Shown here piece after piece: positions 1 to 7,781 of a DNA stretch of 27,171 nt (position 1 is its first letter; each line of letters begins with the position of its first letter). A model generated the notes under the pieces. It searched no databases. It worked only from the letters and a program-made list of their open reading frames with translations, and was not told the origin of the DNA. This DNA is from JAVBKP01 sp031553975. GTDB taxonomy: Bacteria > Bacillota > Clostridia > Peptostreptococcales > Anaerovoracaceae. Where the stretch lies: the NCBI GenBank assembly GCA_031553975.1, contig JAVBKP010000149.1:1-27171 (forward strand). Reading direction: 5' to 3'. Position numbers and translations under genes: made by a program.

Positions 1-61
1 AGTCATGCAAATGCTGAATTTCACTTTGTGCTAAATACATGATAGTATGATATTAATTTAA

Positions 62-80
62 CAATGTTGTATTAACATTG
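62..80. promoter_or_regulatory. Perfect dyad, candidate LysR operator of the first operon
   Basis: CAATGTT and AACATTG form a perfect 7-bp inverted repeat around a 5-bp centre. It contains the T-N11-A pattern typical of LysR-type regulator boxes (T65 to A77). It lies 25 bp upstream of the cupin start codon. A TATGAT hexamer at 46-51 could be a -10 box, but no convincing -35 precedes it. The half-site TTAACAT recurs twice upstream of the second operon at 7790-7796 and 7811-7817. That the LysR protein at 6766 binds here is inference. Confidence 0.5.
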
Positions 81-104
81 GGTTGTAGTAAGGAGTGGTG
101 AAAA

Positions 105-452
105 ATGAAAAAACGTACATTGGAAGAACTAACGGCTTATAACGCACCGGGGCATTTTGGCATGACAGCCATGCGTATTCACGGCAAAGAGGAGACAGGG
201 GCAGAAAAGTTTTGGATGGGTGTTTCAACATTTCTTCCAGGGGGCGGTGCAGAGTATGCCTACGAAGACAATCCCCTAGAGAAAGTTTACTATGTACTAG
301 AAGGTGAGATGACCGTAACAGACAAGGATGGTAACAAATATGTCATCCACAAAGATGAGACCATTTCATTCCTGCCAAACGAGGGGCGAGGACTGGTAAA
401 TGAGAGTAATCTACCGGCACGTATGTTAGTTATTATCAACTATCCTCAATAA
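105..452 (+). CDS. Small single-domain cupin protein, first gene of the phloroglucinol operon
   Basis: This 115-residue protein is one small beta-barrel of the cupin_2 type, shown by PGGG at 45-48, the YYVLEGEMTV strand at 61-70 and the FLP turn near 89-91. The start is set by a TAAGGAG ribosome binding site 9 bp upstream. Classical cupins bind metal through HxH and Glu in motif 1 and His in motif 2. Here Glu59 remains but the histidine positions hold Ala, Tyr, Glu or Asp, so metal binding is doubtful. It is the first gene of an eight-gene co-directional operon with short gaps. I infer a role in the same pathway, perhaps tautomerisation or binding of a cyclic ketone, but the sequence does not show a specific reaction. 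It could also be a small-molecule sensor. Confidence 0.8.
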   Translation: MKKRTLEELTAYNAPGHFGMTAMRIHGKEETGAEKFWMGVSTFLPGGGAEYAYEDNPLEKVYYVLEGEMTVTDKDGNKYVIHKDETISFLPNEGRGLVNESNLPARMLVIINYPQ

Positions 453-511
453 GTATAAAGTGATTTAAAGTGGTTAGCGTGGATAATGAGAACGCTGGAA
501 GGGGATCTATC

Positions 512-1303
512 ATGATCAATGTTAGAAAAGATTTTGTACAAAACAGGTTTAGCCTAACAGGGAAAGTTGCTATTGTAACGGGAGCAACAGGGGCGTTAGG
601 CAGTGCAGTGGCCAAGGCGTATGGTTACCAAGGCGCAAAGGTAGTGGTAACAGGAAGAAACGAGAAAAAACTCCAAGAGATCATAGCAGAACTGAAAGCA
701 GATGGCATTGAGTGCAGCGCTATTGCAGCTGATCCAGCAATCGAGGCAGAGGCTAAAAAGGCAGTGGATTTCGCAGTCAATACATATGGTGAACTCAATA
801 TCTTGGCTGTGTGTCATGGATACAATAGTCCTAAGGGCATCTTAGAGCAAAGTGTTGAAGAGTGGCAAAAAATCATGGATGCAGACCTGAAAAGTGTGTA
901 TTTAATCAGCAAAATCAGCGCAGAGCAAATGGTAAAACAAGACAAAGGTGGAAAAATTGTCATAACTTCTTCCGCCCGTAGCAAAATGGGCATGAAGGGC
1001 TATACCGGCTACTGCGCATCAAAAGGTGGATGCGACATAATGGCCCAATCTATGGCTTGCGATCTTGCACCACATCATATTAATGTAAACACAATTAACC
1101 CAACAGTATTTAGAAGTGATCTAACTGAATGGATGTTTGACCCAGACTCAGCCGTGTATCAGAACTTCCTAAAACGCCTACCCATAGGAAGATTAGGCGA
1201 AGTAGAAGACTTTGTAGGACTAGCAACCTTCCTTGCGTCACCAGCAGCGGATTTCCTCACAGGTGGAAACTATGATGCTACAGGTGGGTATTGGGGGAAT
1301 TAA
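512..1303 (+). CDS. SDR-family oxidoreductase, candidate NADPH-dependent phloroglucinol reductase
   Basis: A classical short-chain dehydrogenase/reductase of 263 residues. Visible motifs are the nucleotide-binding TGATGALG at 23-30, a GRN after beta-2 (Arg49) that favours NADP(H), active-site Ser154, and the YCASK catalytic Tyr167/Lys171. The usual NNAG motif is replaced by CHGY at 101-104. The open frame extends upstream to a GTG at 470, but the ATG at 512 has a GGAAGGGGA ribosome binding site 6 bp before it and gives the family's usual N-terminus. In the known anaerobic phloroglucinol route an SDR reduces phloroglucinol to dihydrophloroglucinol. The next three genes match the following three enzymes, so I assign that reaction by context. 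Sequence alone would only support a generic gluconate-dehydrogenase or 3-oxoacyl-reductase-like SDR. Confidence 0.8.
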   Translation: MINVRKDFVQNRFSLTGKVAIVTGATGALGSAVAKAYGYQGAKVVVTGRNEKKLQEIIAELKADGIECSAIAADPAIEAEAKKAVDFAVNTYGELNILAVCHGYNSPKGILEQSVEEWQKIMDADLKSVYLISKISAEQMVKQDKGGKIVITSSARSKMGMKGYTGYCASKGGCDIMAQSMACDLAPHHINVNTINPTVFRSDLTEWMFDPDSAVYQNFLKRLPIGRLGEVEDFVGLATFLASPAADFLTGGNYDATGGYWGN

Positions 1304-1307
1304 GGTG

Positions 1308-2243
1308 ATGATTAAAAGAATCACTGTAGTTGGGGCAGGCATGATGGGAAACGCGATTGCGCAAGTATTTGCCTCGAGCCCAGAGTTAGAAGTTACTTTA
1401 TTCGATGTTGAATATAAAGAGAATTGGCGTGAACCTATCGAAAGAAATCTAGACATTATGCTGTCCAAAGGCGCGGCTACGATTGAAGAAAAGGCAGGAA
1501 TTCTTGGACGTATAAGATTTGAGACGGACTTGAAGGGGGCAGTAGCAGAGGCAGATTTTATAATCGAATGCATACCAGAGGTCATGGAGCTCAAGCAAAA
1601 CCTATTGGCAGAAATTGAAAACTATTGCGGTAGAGACACTATATTAGCAACCAATACATCGGTGATGAGTCCGACGGAGATTTCGGCAAAATGCACCAAC
1701 AAAGACAGGGTAGTAGGGGCTCACTTTTGGAATCCAGGGCATTTGATTCCACTAGTGGAGGTGGTAAAAAGCGATTTTACCTCAGATGAAGTCATGGATA
1801 AAACCATGGGTATACTAAAAGACTGTGGCAAAAAACCTATTTACTGCAAGAAAGATGTGCCAGGCTTTGTTGCCAATAGGCTACAACACGCCTTATGGCG
1901 AGAGGCGTTTTACATGGTTCAGGAAGGCATTGCTGATGCCAAAACGGTGGACGATGCATGCAAGTACGGTCCAGGATTTCGCTGGCCAGTATTAGGCCCA
2001 ATGGAAAACTCAGACATGATTGGCATTGAGTTGAGTTATAACATCCACAACTATATCTTAGGGCACCTAGCAGACAACCATGAACCATCTCCTTGTTTGA
2101 AGGAAATGCTAGAACAAGGAAAAACTGGATTTAAGTCGGGGAGCGGTTGGCAGGATTGGACAGGGGAAGAGATAGAAGCCTCTAATACAGGGTTAAGAGA
2201 GTATTTGATAGATAATATTAATAATAAAAAAGGGAGATTTTAG
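1308..2243 (+). CDS. 3-hydroxyacyl-CoA-dehydrogenase-family enzyme, candidate 3-hydroxy-5-oxohexanoate dehydrogenase
   Basis: A 311-residue protein with an N-terminal Rossmann fold (GAGMMG at 9-14) and the HAD C-terminal helical domain. The family's catalytic residues are present: Ser118 in TNTS, His139 in HFWNP, Glu151, and Asn190 in FVANRL. The spacings of 21 residues from Ser to His and 12 from His to Glu match human short-chain HAD. The ATG at 1308 lies 4 bp after the previous stop and 8 bp after GGGGGAA; a longer in-frame start at 1233 would lie inside the SDR gene. In phloroglucinol fermentation a member of this family oxidises (S)-3-hydroxy-5-oxohexanoate to triacetate without CoA activation. 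L-carnitine dehydrogenase is another non-CoA member. The BKACE neighbour fits either, but the cyclase and SDR favour the phloroglucinol route. Confidence 0.8.
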   Translation: MIKRITVVGAGMMGNAIAQVFASSPELEVTLFDVEYKENWREPIERNLDIMLSKGAATIEEKAGILGRIRFETDLKGAVAEADFIIECIPEVMELKQNLLAEIENYCGRDTILATNTSVMSPTEISAKCTNKDRVVGAHFWNPGHLIPLVEVVKSDFTSDEVMDKTMGILKDCGKKPIYCKKDVPGFVANRLQHALWREAFYMVQEGIADAKTVDDACKYGPGFRWPVLGPMENSDMIGIELSYNIHNYILGHLADNHEPSPCLKEMLEQGKTGFKSGSGWQDWTGEEIEASNTGLREYLIDNINNKKGRF

Positions 2244-2245
2244 TC

Positions 2246-3253
2246 ATGAGCAAAAAAGTAATGATAGACTTAACACATCCGTTTGGTGGAGAGATTCCAC
2301 GTTGGCCATATTTTGATAAACCAACCATCGACAACACGCACACAATGGCAAAGGGCGGGGTTTTAACACAAAAAATCACCTGTACAATGCATACAGGCAC
2401 TCACTGCGATGCACCAAGACATGTTATGGAATATGAGTTTAATGGCAATCGTGCAAGATACACCCATGAGATGGATGTTGATGCGTATACGGGGGAAGCT
2501 GTTTGCCTGCAAATAGACATAGAGCCTTGGGGGCTAATTGGACCTGAACATCTGGATGCTGCTTGCGAGAAGATAGGAATCAAACAAGAAGAGTTAGAAG
2601 GTATGGTAGTATGCCTAGATACGGGCATGCACAAATTATTCGATGACTCAAAAGCGTATTACCACTATGCAGTAGGTACTGGGGTAGAGGCTGGTAAGTG
2701 GTTTGTTAAAAACAAAGTGAAATGCGTAGCCATGGACTCACAAGCACTTGACCACCCTCTGCATACTGCTATGGGTAACAATGGAATGACCCGCATGAAC
2801 CTATTGGGTGCTACAGGCTATCCCCTTACGGAAGAGTATAAGAATCTATTTGGCGAAGAGGCCTATGCGGAGTTTGACAAATTTGAATATATTCGTATCC
2901 ATGGACAAGAAGCCTATGACAAGAAGTTTGAACAATTGGAAGAGGCAGGCATCTGGGGCACTTGGGAGCCTTGCCACAAGTTAATGCTAGGGAACGGCAT
3001 AGTTGGTGTAGAAAACCTAGGTGGCGACCTTGCAAAAGTATCTGGTAAGCGATTCAAGTTCTACTGCTTCCCGCTACGCTGGTACATGGGTGATGGATCT
3101 ATGGCACGCTGCGTTGCAGAAATCGACGAAGACGATATTAATGATGTGCCAGATCGTACTTACGAGTATGGGGGCACAGGTTATGCTGATGAGGCTGGTG
3201 GCGGTGGCAGCGGTCTTGCATATACACAACGTTTATTTAACCGCAAAAAATAG
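2246..3253 (+). CDS. Cyclase-family metal hydrolase, candidate dihydrophloroglucinol cyclohydrolase
   Basis: A 335-residue member of the cyclase (kynurenine-formamidase-like) family. The metal-binding signature HTGTHCDAPRH is at residues 49-59, with His49, His53, Asp55 and His59 as likely ligands. Typical bacterial members have roughly 200-260 residues, so this protein is long, with extra sequence in the C-terminal half and a Gly-rich tail. It starts 2 bp after the previous stop, and its GGGAG ribosome binding site lies inside the preceding gene, which indicates tight translational coupling. In the phloroglucinol pathway this family opens the dihydrophloroglucinol ring hydrolytically to 3-hydroxy-5-oxohexanoate, consistent with its place beside the SDR and dehydrogenase. 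The substrate is assigned from context. Confidence 0.8.
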   Translation: MSKKVMIDLTHPFGGEIPRWPYFDKPTIDNTHTMAKGGVLTQKITCTMHTGTHCDAPRHVMEYEFNGNRARYTHEMDVDAYTGEAVCLQIDIEPWGLIGPEHLDAACEKIGIKQEELEGMVVCLDTGMHKLFDDSKAYYHYAVGTGVEAGKWFVKNKVKCVAMDSQALDHPLHTAMGNNGMTRMNLLGATGYPLTEEYKNLFGEEAYAEFDKFEYIRIHGQEAYDKKFEQLEEAGIWGTWEPCHKLMLGNGIVGVENLGGDLAKVSGKRFKFYCFPLRWYMGDGSMARCVAEIDEDDINDVPDRTYEYGGTGYADEAGGGGSGLAYTQRLFNRKK

Positions 3254-3282
3254 CCGTTATGGTAGGAAGGTATGGGTTAGAC

Positions 3283-4128
3283 ATGAGTGATTTAAAGAAT
3301 AAAAAAATAATAACCGTTGCTACTACTGGAGCGTGGCCAACAAAGGAAAATACACCCAATGTGCCAATAGAGCCTCGTGAAATCGCAGAAGAAATATATA
3401 ACTGCTGGAAAGAAGGCGCAGCAGTGGCACATATTCACTGTCGTGACCATGAAGGAAAAGCGGCCATGGTGTTTGAAAAGTTTGAAGAGACAGTAACGCT
3501 TGTTAGAGAACATAAGGACTGTGATATTATTTTAAATACCACAACATCTGGTGGCGTTAACCTGAGAGAAGAGGATAGACTGAGACCTTTTTATGAGCTT
3601 AGGCCAGAGATGGCATCATATGACTGTGGGACAATGAACTGGCAGCATACAACTATATTTGAAAACAACCCAAAGTTTTTAGAAAAGCTGGCCACTATGA
3701 TGAATGAAGTCAATGTAAAGCCGGAAATAGAAGTTTTTGATCCTGGCATGATTTATAACGCGGGGTATTACATAAAGAAAGGATTTCTAAAAACCCCAGC
3801 CCACTTCCAGTTTTGTATGGGGGTGCCAGGAGGAATAGCCGCAACGACTAAAAATCTAGTGTTCATGAAAGATATTTTAGATGAAGTGGCACCAGGCTCT
3901 ACATGGAGCGCATTTGGTGTGGGCAAAGGCGCAATGGAAATCATGTATGCGGCCATTGCCATGGGCGGCAATATCAGAGTTGGCATGGAGGACAATGTGC
4001 TGTACAAAAAAGGACAGATAGCAGACAATAACATGCAGTTTGTAGCGCGGGCAAAACGCTGTATTGAAGAGTTTACTTGTGAGGTGGCAACACCTGCAGA
4101 GGCTCGTCAAATCTTAGGACTTGTCTAA
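3283..4128 (+). CDS. BKACE-family beta-keto acid cleavage enzyme, candidate triacetate acetoacetate-lyase
   Basis: A 281-residue TIM-barrel enzyme of the BKACE (3-keto-5-aminohexanoate cleavage, DUF849) family. Family residues are conserved: zinc ligands His50 and His52 in AHIHCRD, and the RVGMED motif with Arg232, Glu236 (third zinc ligand) and Asp237. BKACE enzymes condense a beta-keto acid with acetyl-CoA to give acetoacetate and a shorter acyl-CoA. With triacetate as substrate the products would be acetoacetate and acetoacetyl-CoA, which the next three genes can consume. An in-frame ATG at 3259 would add eight residues. The ATG at 3283 gives the usual family N-terminus (charged residues then IITVA.TG) but sits about 12 bp from AGGAAGG, slightly far, so the start is not certain. 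Confidence 0.85.
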   Translation: MSDLKNKKIITVATTGAWPTKENTPNVPIEPREIAEEIYNCWKEGAAVAHIHCRDHEGKAAMVFEKFEETVTLVREHKDCDIILNTTTSGGVNLREEDRLRPFYELRPEMASYDCGTMNWQHTTIFENNPKFLEKLATMMNEVNVKPEIEVFDPGMIYNAGYYIKKGFLKTPAHFQFCMGVPGGIAATTKNLVFMKDILDEVAPGSTWSAFGVGKGAMEIMYAAIAMGGNIRVGMEDNVLYKKGQIADNNMQFVARAKRCIEEFTCEVATPAEARQILGLV

Positions 4129-4143
4129 AAGAAGGAGAAAAAC

Positions 4144-5322
4144 ATGAGAGAAGTTGTTATTGCAAGTGCGGCTAGAACTGCCATAGGTAGCTTTGGTGGA
4201 AGCCTTGCAGGAGTCAGTGCAGCAGACTTAGGTGCTACAGCAGCAGTGGCTGCCATAGAGCGGGCTAAAATAGATAAAACCCAAATAGATGAAGTCATCA
4301 TAGGGAATGTCCTTTCGGCGGGGCTAGGTCAAAATGTGGCAAGGCAGGTGCTGATAAAAGCGGGACTTCCAGTTGAGACCCCAGCCATGTCACTTAATAT
4401 CGTCTGTGGCTCTGGGCTTCGTGCTGTAGCTATGGCGGCCCAGATCATACAAGCGGGAGATGCAGATATTATCTTAGCAGGCGGGACAGAGAGTATGTCA
4501 AGCGCCCCTTATGTTTTGCCCAATCACCGTTTTGGAAACAAAATGGGAAACGAGACTTTGGTTGACACTATGATAAACGATGGACTATGGGATATTTATA
4601 ACAATTATCACATGGGTGTTACCGCTGAAAATGTGGCAAAGCAGTGCAGTATTACAAGGGCTGAGCAAGATGAATTTGCAGTAGCTAGCCAGCAAAAGGC
4701 GGAGGCAGCCATCAAAGATGGCAAATTCAAAGATGAAATAGTTCCTGTGATCATCCCCCAGAGGAAAGGCGAGCCAAAAGTATTCGATACTGACGAATAT
4801 CCAAGGCTTGGAGCCACACTGGAGGCAATGCAAAAGCTAAAGCCAGCATTTGAAAAAGAAGGAACGGTTACAGCAGGAAACGCATCGGGCATAAATGACG
4901 GGGCAGCCATGGTGATTGTGTGTAGCAAAGAAAAGGCAGATGAACTTGGTTTACCGATTATGGCCAAAATTAGAGCCTATGCAACCGCTGGTGTAGATCC
5001 ATCGGTCATGGGACTTGGCGTTGTACCAGCCACACGAAAGGCACTAAAAAAAGCTGGCATTGGTGCAGAGGATTTGGATTTAGTGGAAGCCAACGAAGCC
5101 TTTGCTTCACAGGCACTGGCTGTCACTAGAGAATTAGGGCTAAAACCTGAGATTACAAATGTCAACGGAGGTGCCATAGCCCTAGGACATCCAATAGGAG
5201 CATCTGGGGCACGTGTGCTAACCACATTGCTTTATGAGATGCAAAGGCGTGACTCTCGTTATGGGCTTGCTACACTGTGTATCGGTGGGGGCATGGGTAC
5301 GGCTTTGGTTGTTGAAAGGTAG
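4144..5322 (+). CDS. atoB: Acetyl-CoA C-acetyltransferase (thiolase)
   Basis: A full-length degradative/biosynthetic thiolase of 392 residues. All catalytic residues are visible: nucleophile Cys88 in NIVCGSG, His349 in the GHPIGASGAR motif, and Cys379 in LCIGGGMG. A strong AAGGAG ribosome binding site precedes the ATG. In this operon it would cleave acetoacetyl-CoA from the BKACE and CoA-transferase steps into two acetyl-CoA. In a butyrate-forming clostridium the reverse condensation is equally possible. It lies 15 bp after the BKACE gene and 8 bp before the CoA-transferase alpha gene, so it is clearly part of the operon. Confidence 0.95.
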   Translation: MREVVIASAARTAIGSFGGSLAGVSAADLGATAAVAAIERAKIDKTQIDEVIIGNVLSAGLGQNVARQVLIKAGLPVETPAMSLNIVCGSGLRAVAMAAQIIQAGDADIILAGGTESMSSAPYVLPNHRFGNKMGNETLVDTMINDGLWDIYNNYHMGVTAENVAKQCSITRAEQDEFAVASQQKAEAAIKDGKFKDEIVPVIIPQRKGEPKVFDTDEYPRLGATLEAMQKLKPAFEKEGTVTAGNASGINDGAAMVIVCSKEKADELGLPIMAKIRAYATAGVDPSVMGLGVVPATRKALKKAGIGAEDLDLVEANEAFASQALAVTRELGLKPEITNVNGGAIALGHPIGASGARVLTTLLYEMQRRDSRYGLATLCIGGGMGTALVVER

Positions 5323-5330
5323 GCTAGGTG

Positions 5331-5984
5331 ATGAAAAAGATTTCATCTAAACAGGCGGCAGAGCATATAAAAGATGGCATGACCATTATGATTGCTGGCT
5401 TTATGTCCAATGGCACGCCAGAAGTCATAATAGATGCTATAGTCCAAAAGGGGATAAAGGACCTCATTGTCATATCAAACGATGCAGGCACGCCCAATTC
5501 AGGTGTAGCAAAGCTAATTACGGCAGGGGCAGTTAAAAAACTAATCGCTTCACATATTGGGCTTAATCCTGAGGCAGGTCAGCTGATGAATGAGGGTAAA
5601 TTAGAAGTATTACTGATACCGCAGGGAACGCTGGCAGAGCAAATACGTGCAGGTGGTGCAGGTCTTGGCGGTGTACTGACACCAACAGGGCTAGGCACCG
5701 ATGTTGAAATAGGCAAAGACATCGTCACAGTGGATGGGAAAAGATTTCTTTTAGAAAAACCTATTAGAGCTGACATTGCACTACTGCGTGGCTCTGTGGT
5801 GGACGAAAGCGGAAACATTTTTTATAAAGGAACCACTCGCAACTTTAATCCTATGATGGCCACAGCTGCTGATATTGTCATTGTAGCAGCCGAAAAACTG
5901 GTTAGCATAGGAGATATGCAAGGGGAGAATATTGTCACACCAGGCATATTTGTTGACTATATCGTAGAGGAGGAACCATCATGA
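5331..5984 (+). CDS. atoD: 3-oxoacid CoA-transferase, alpha subunit
   Basis: A 217-residue family I CoA-transferase subunit A (AtoD/CtfA/ScoA type). It shows the N-terminal AGFMSNGTPE glycine-rich stretch and the DIALLRGSVVDESGN region typical of the subunit. A GTG at 5328 would add one residue; the ATG at 5331 is chosen. It would activate the acetoacetate released by the BKACE enzyme to acetoacetyl-CoA, using acetyl-CoA, butyryl-CoA or succinyl-CoA as donor; the donor cannot be read from the sequence. Its stop overlaps the start of the beta subunit gene by 4 bp (ATGA), which favours equal synthesis of the two chains. Confidence 0.92.
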   Translation: MKKISSKQAAEHIKDGMTIMIAGFMSNGTPEVIIDAIVQKGIKDLIVISNDAGTPNSGVAKLITAGAVKKLIASHIGLNPEAGQLMNEGKLEVLLIPQGTLAEQIRAGGAGLGGVLTPTGLGTDVEIGKDIVTVDGKRFLLEKPIRADIALLRGSVVDESGNIFYKGTTRNFNPMMATAADIVIVAAEKLVSIGDMQGENIVTPGIFVDYIVEEEPS

Positions 5985-6628
5985 ATGAGCGTGAAATAAT
6001 TGCCAGTAGAATAGCAAAAGAGCTTAGGGACGGCATGGTGGTCAACCTAGGTATCGGCATGCCTACTATGGTGGTGGACTATGTGCCAAAAGATATGCAC
6101 CTTGTCCTCCAGTCAGAAAACGGCATATTAGGCATGGGTCCTGTGCCAGATGAAAATAGTGCTGATGACAATATTGTAAATGCAGGCGGCAAGCATGTAA
6201 CGGTAAACCAAGGGGCTAGTTTTTTTGATAGCGCTATGTCTTTTGCAATCATACGTGGGGGACATGTGGATTTGACCGTACTAGGTGCGTTGCAAGTTGA
6301 TGAAACGGGAAGTCTTGCCAGCCATATAATACCAGGGAAAATGGTTCCGGGTATGGGTGGGGCCATGGATTTGGTCACAGGTTCAAAAAAAGTGATTATA
6401 GCAATGACACATACGGCAAAAGGAAACGCACCGAAGATACTAAAAAAAATCTCTCTTCCTGCAACGGCCATTGGCAAAGTGAATTTGATTGTCACAGAAC
6501 TTGCAGTAATAGAAGTTACTAAAGAGGGGCTTTTGCTAAGAGAAATAGCTGAAGGTGCTACGGCTGAAAGCGTGCAGGCACTAACAGAAGCAAAACTTAT
6601 TATTAGGGACAGGCTCACGACCTTCTAA
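5981..6628 (+). CDS. atoA: 3-oxoacid CoA-transferase, beta subunit
   Basis: A 215-residue family I CoA-transferase subunit B (AtoA/CtfB/ScoB type). The catalytic glutamate that forms the gamma-glutamyl-CoA thioester is Glu46 in SENGILGMGP. The substrate-binding glycine-rich segment VNLGIGMPT is at 21-29. A very strong GAGGAGGAA ribosome binding site lies inside the alpha gene. This is the last gene of the first operon; a hairpin at 6657-6727 follows. It forms the active enzyme with the upstream alpha subunit. Confidence 0.93.
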   Translation: MNEREIIASRIAKELRDGMVVNLGIGMPTMVVDYVPKDMHLVLQSENGILGMGPVPDENSADDNIVNAGGKHVTVNQGASFFDSAMSFAIIRGGHVDLTVLGALQVDETGSLASHIIPGKMVPGMGGAMDLVTGSKKVIIAMTHTAKGNAPKILKKISLPATAIGKVNLIVTELAVIEVTKEGLLLREIAEGATAESVQALTEAKLIIRDRLTTF

Positions 6629-6656
6629 ATCTATAAAGAATAAACGCATAACTGGT

Positions 6657-6727
6657 AAAATAAGACGACTCTGCTTGACAGTATATGGGCAATGCCATAC
6701 AATATCAAGTAAGAGCCGTTTTATTTT
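6657..6727 (+). terminator. Long imperfect hairpin enclosing the lysR promoter
   Basis: Positions 6657-6672 pair with 6712-6727 over 16 bp allowing G-U pairs, and an inner stem (6674-6688 with 6695-6709) is interrupted by three mismatches. The 3' arm ends in TTTTATTTT, so in readthrough RNA from the CoA-transferase gene it should act as a terminator. A consensus sigma-A promoter lies inside it at 6675-6703. RNA started from that promoter contains only the right arm and cannot form the hairpin. Confidence 0.6.
6675..6703 (+). promoter_or_regulatory. Sigma-A promoter for the lysR gene
   Basis: TTGACA at 6675-6680 and TACAAT at 6698-6703 are separated by exactly 17 bp, close to the ideal sigma-A promoter. 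Transcription would start near 6710, about 55 bp before the GTG start codon of the LysR gene. The promoter lies entirely within the upper part of the hairpin at 6657-6727, so a protein bound to that dyad could control it. Confidence 0.7.
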
Positions 6728-6765
6728 CAACATGGCAAACAAATATGGGATTTGGGGGGATTGCA

Positions 6766-7680
6766 GTGAATGATTTACAGATTGAGTATTTTCTTGCAGT
6801 TGCCGAAAATTTAAGCTTTACGAAGACAGCAACAGAAAAGTATGTATCCCAGCCTGCCATTAGCAAACAGATTGGTGCCATGGAAGAAGAACTGGGGGTT
6901 ATTTTATTTGAGCGATCGTATAAATCTATAAAGCTCACAGATGCAGGGCTACTTTTTGCAGATTACTACAGAAAGCAGAGGCAGGATTTGAGTTTGCTGA
7001 CAAGGCAAGCAAAAGACATTCACAAGAGAAAGAAAGTCTTGCTTCGCATAGGATGTGGAAGCGGTTGGACCATGACCGACTTTTTACCAGGCATTATTGA
7101 AAATATTGGACTGAACCATCCAGAAGTGAAAATTTTGCTAGAAAGTCATAGCTTCACTCAATTGCCAGGGGCGCTGGCTGAGGATGGAGTGGATATTGCC
7201 ATTGCGTTAAATTCTAGCCTTCATATCAATCCGTCACTGGAAATTCACAAGCTCACAGAGACGCCTAGGGTCATTGTTTATTCAAAATCTCACCCATTGG
7301 CTAGGCACAAGGAATTAACGCCTATAGATTTTAAAAATGAGACGTTTATCATACCGTCTTCAAATGAAGCAACACATATCGTGGAGTTCGTAAAAAGTTT
7401 TTGCCAGCCTTATGGATTTACACCTAAGATTCAAGGGGTGAGAAACAATGAGTCTCTCATACTGAGTGTGTTAAATGGAACAGGCGTTGCCATTACTGAC
7501 CTTTGGACGGTGAAATCTGGACGCAAAGGGCTTAGATATATACCACTCAATACGAATCATACCATTGCTGTTGCATGGAAAAGAAACAATTTTAACCCAG
7601 CAGTGCATATGTTTTTGAAGGAACTGGTAAAAGTATTTTACCCAAATGGAGGCTCTACTTTTGATGACGTTTTGCGATAA
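6766..7680 (+). CDS. LysR-family transcriptional regulator
   Basis: A 304-residue LysR-type regulator. The N-terminal winged helix-turn-helix is at about 1-60 (DLQIEYFLAVAENLSFT, then SQPAISKQIGAMEEELG and LFERS). It is followed by the linker helix and a two-lobed inducer-binding domain from about residue 90. The frame is open to 6685, but that start lies inside the hairpin. The GTG at 6766 has GGGGGGA 5 bp upstream and begins exactly at the family's usual first residues. It sits between the two catabolic operons and is the obvious candidate for their regulator, perhaps sensing a flavonoid or phloroglucinol intermediate. Dyads with LysR features occur before both operons. The effector is unknown. 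Confidence 0.92.
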   Translation: MNDLQIEYFLAVAENLSFTKTATEKYVSQPAISKQIGAMEEELGVILFERSYKSIKLTDAGLLFADYYRKQRQDLSLLTRQAKDIHKRKKVLLRIGCGSGWTMTDFLPGIIENIGLNHPEVKILLESHSFTQLPGALAEDGVDIAIALNSSLHINPSLEIHKLTETPRVIVYSKSHPLARHKELTPIDFKNETFIIPSSNEATHIVEFVKSFCQPYGFTPKIQGVRNNESLILSVLNGTGVAITDLWTVKSGRKGLRYIPLNTNHTIAVAWKRNNFNPAVHMFLKELVKVFYPNGGSTFDDVLR

Positions 7681-7718
7681 AAAATCTCTTATTCCTTTTT
7701 TGGAATGGGAGATTTTTT
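7681..7718 (+). terminator. Intrinsic terminator after lysR
   Basis: AAAATCTC-TT-ATTCC pairs with GGAAT-GG-GAGATTTT (15 bp including two G-U pairs) around a six-T loop, followed by a run of T. It starts immediately after the lysR stop codon and separates the regulator from the second operon. Confidence 0.85.
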
Positions 7719-7739
7719 CAATATAACCCAAGTGTTATG

Positions 7740-7761
7740 ATACCCATGAATACATTGGTAT
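7740..7761. promoter_or_regulatory. Inverted repeat upstream of the second catabolic operon
   Basis: ATACCCATG and CATTGGTAT form an inverted repeat with one mismatch around a 4-bp centre, ending 80 bp before the start codon of the flavodoxin-fold reductase. The position suits the distal activator site of a LysR-type regulator. No consensus promoter was found between it and the gene, as expected for an activator-dependent promoter. Confidence 0.35.
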
Positions 7762-7781
7762 TGTACAATTTGTTGCCAGAG

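Noticed and set aside
470..1303. Longer SDR starting at GTG 470.
   Set aside because: The ATG at 512 has a much better ribosome binding site and the extra 14 residues are not typical of the family.
1308..4128. L-carnitine degradation (dehydrogenase of the HAD family plus BKACE dehydrocarnitine cleavage).
   Set aside because: Two families fit, but the SDR, the cyclase-family ring hydrolase, the chalcone isomerase and the PhlG-like hydrolase have no place in that route, and no betaine transporter or thioesterase is present.
6079..6618. A 179-codon open frame on the minus strand opposite the CoA-transferase beta gene.
   Set aside because: It is a shadow of a clearly identified gene, with no ribosome binding site and no recognisable domain.
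6685..7680. Longer LysR protein starting at ATG 6685.
   Set aside because: That start lies within the promoter and hairpin; the GTG at 6766 has a strong ribosome binding site and the correct family N-terminus.
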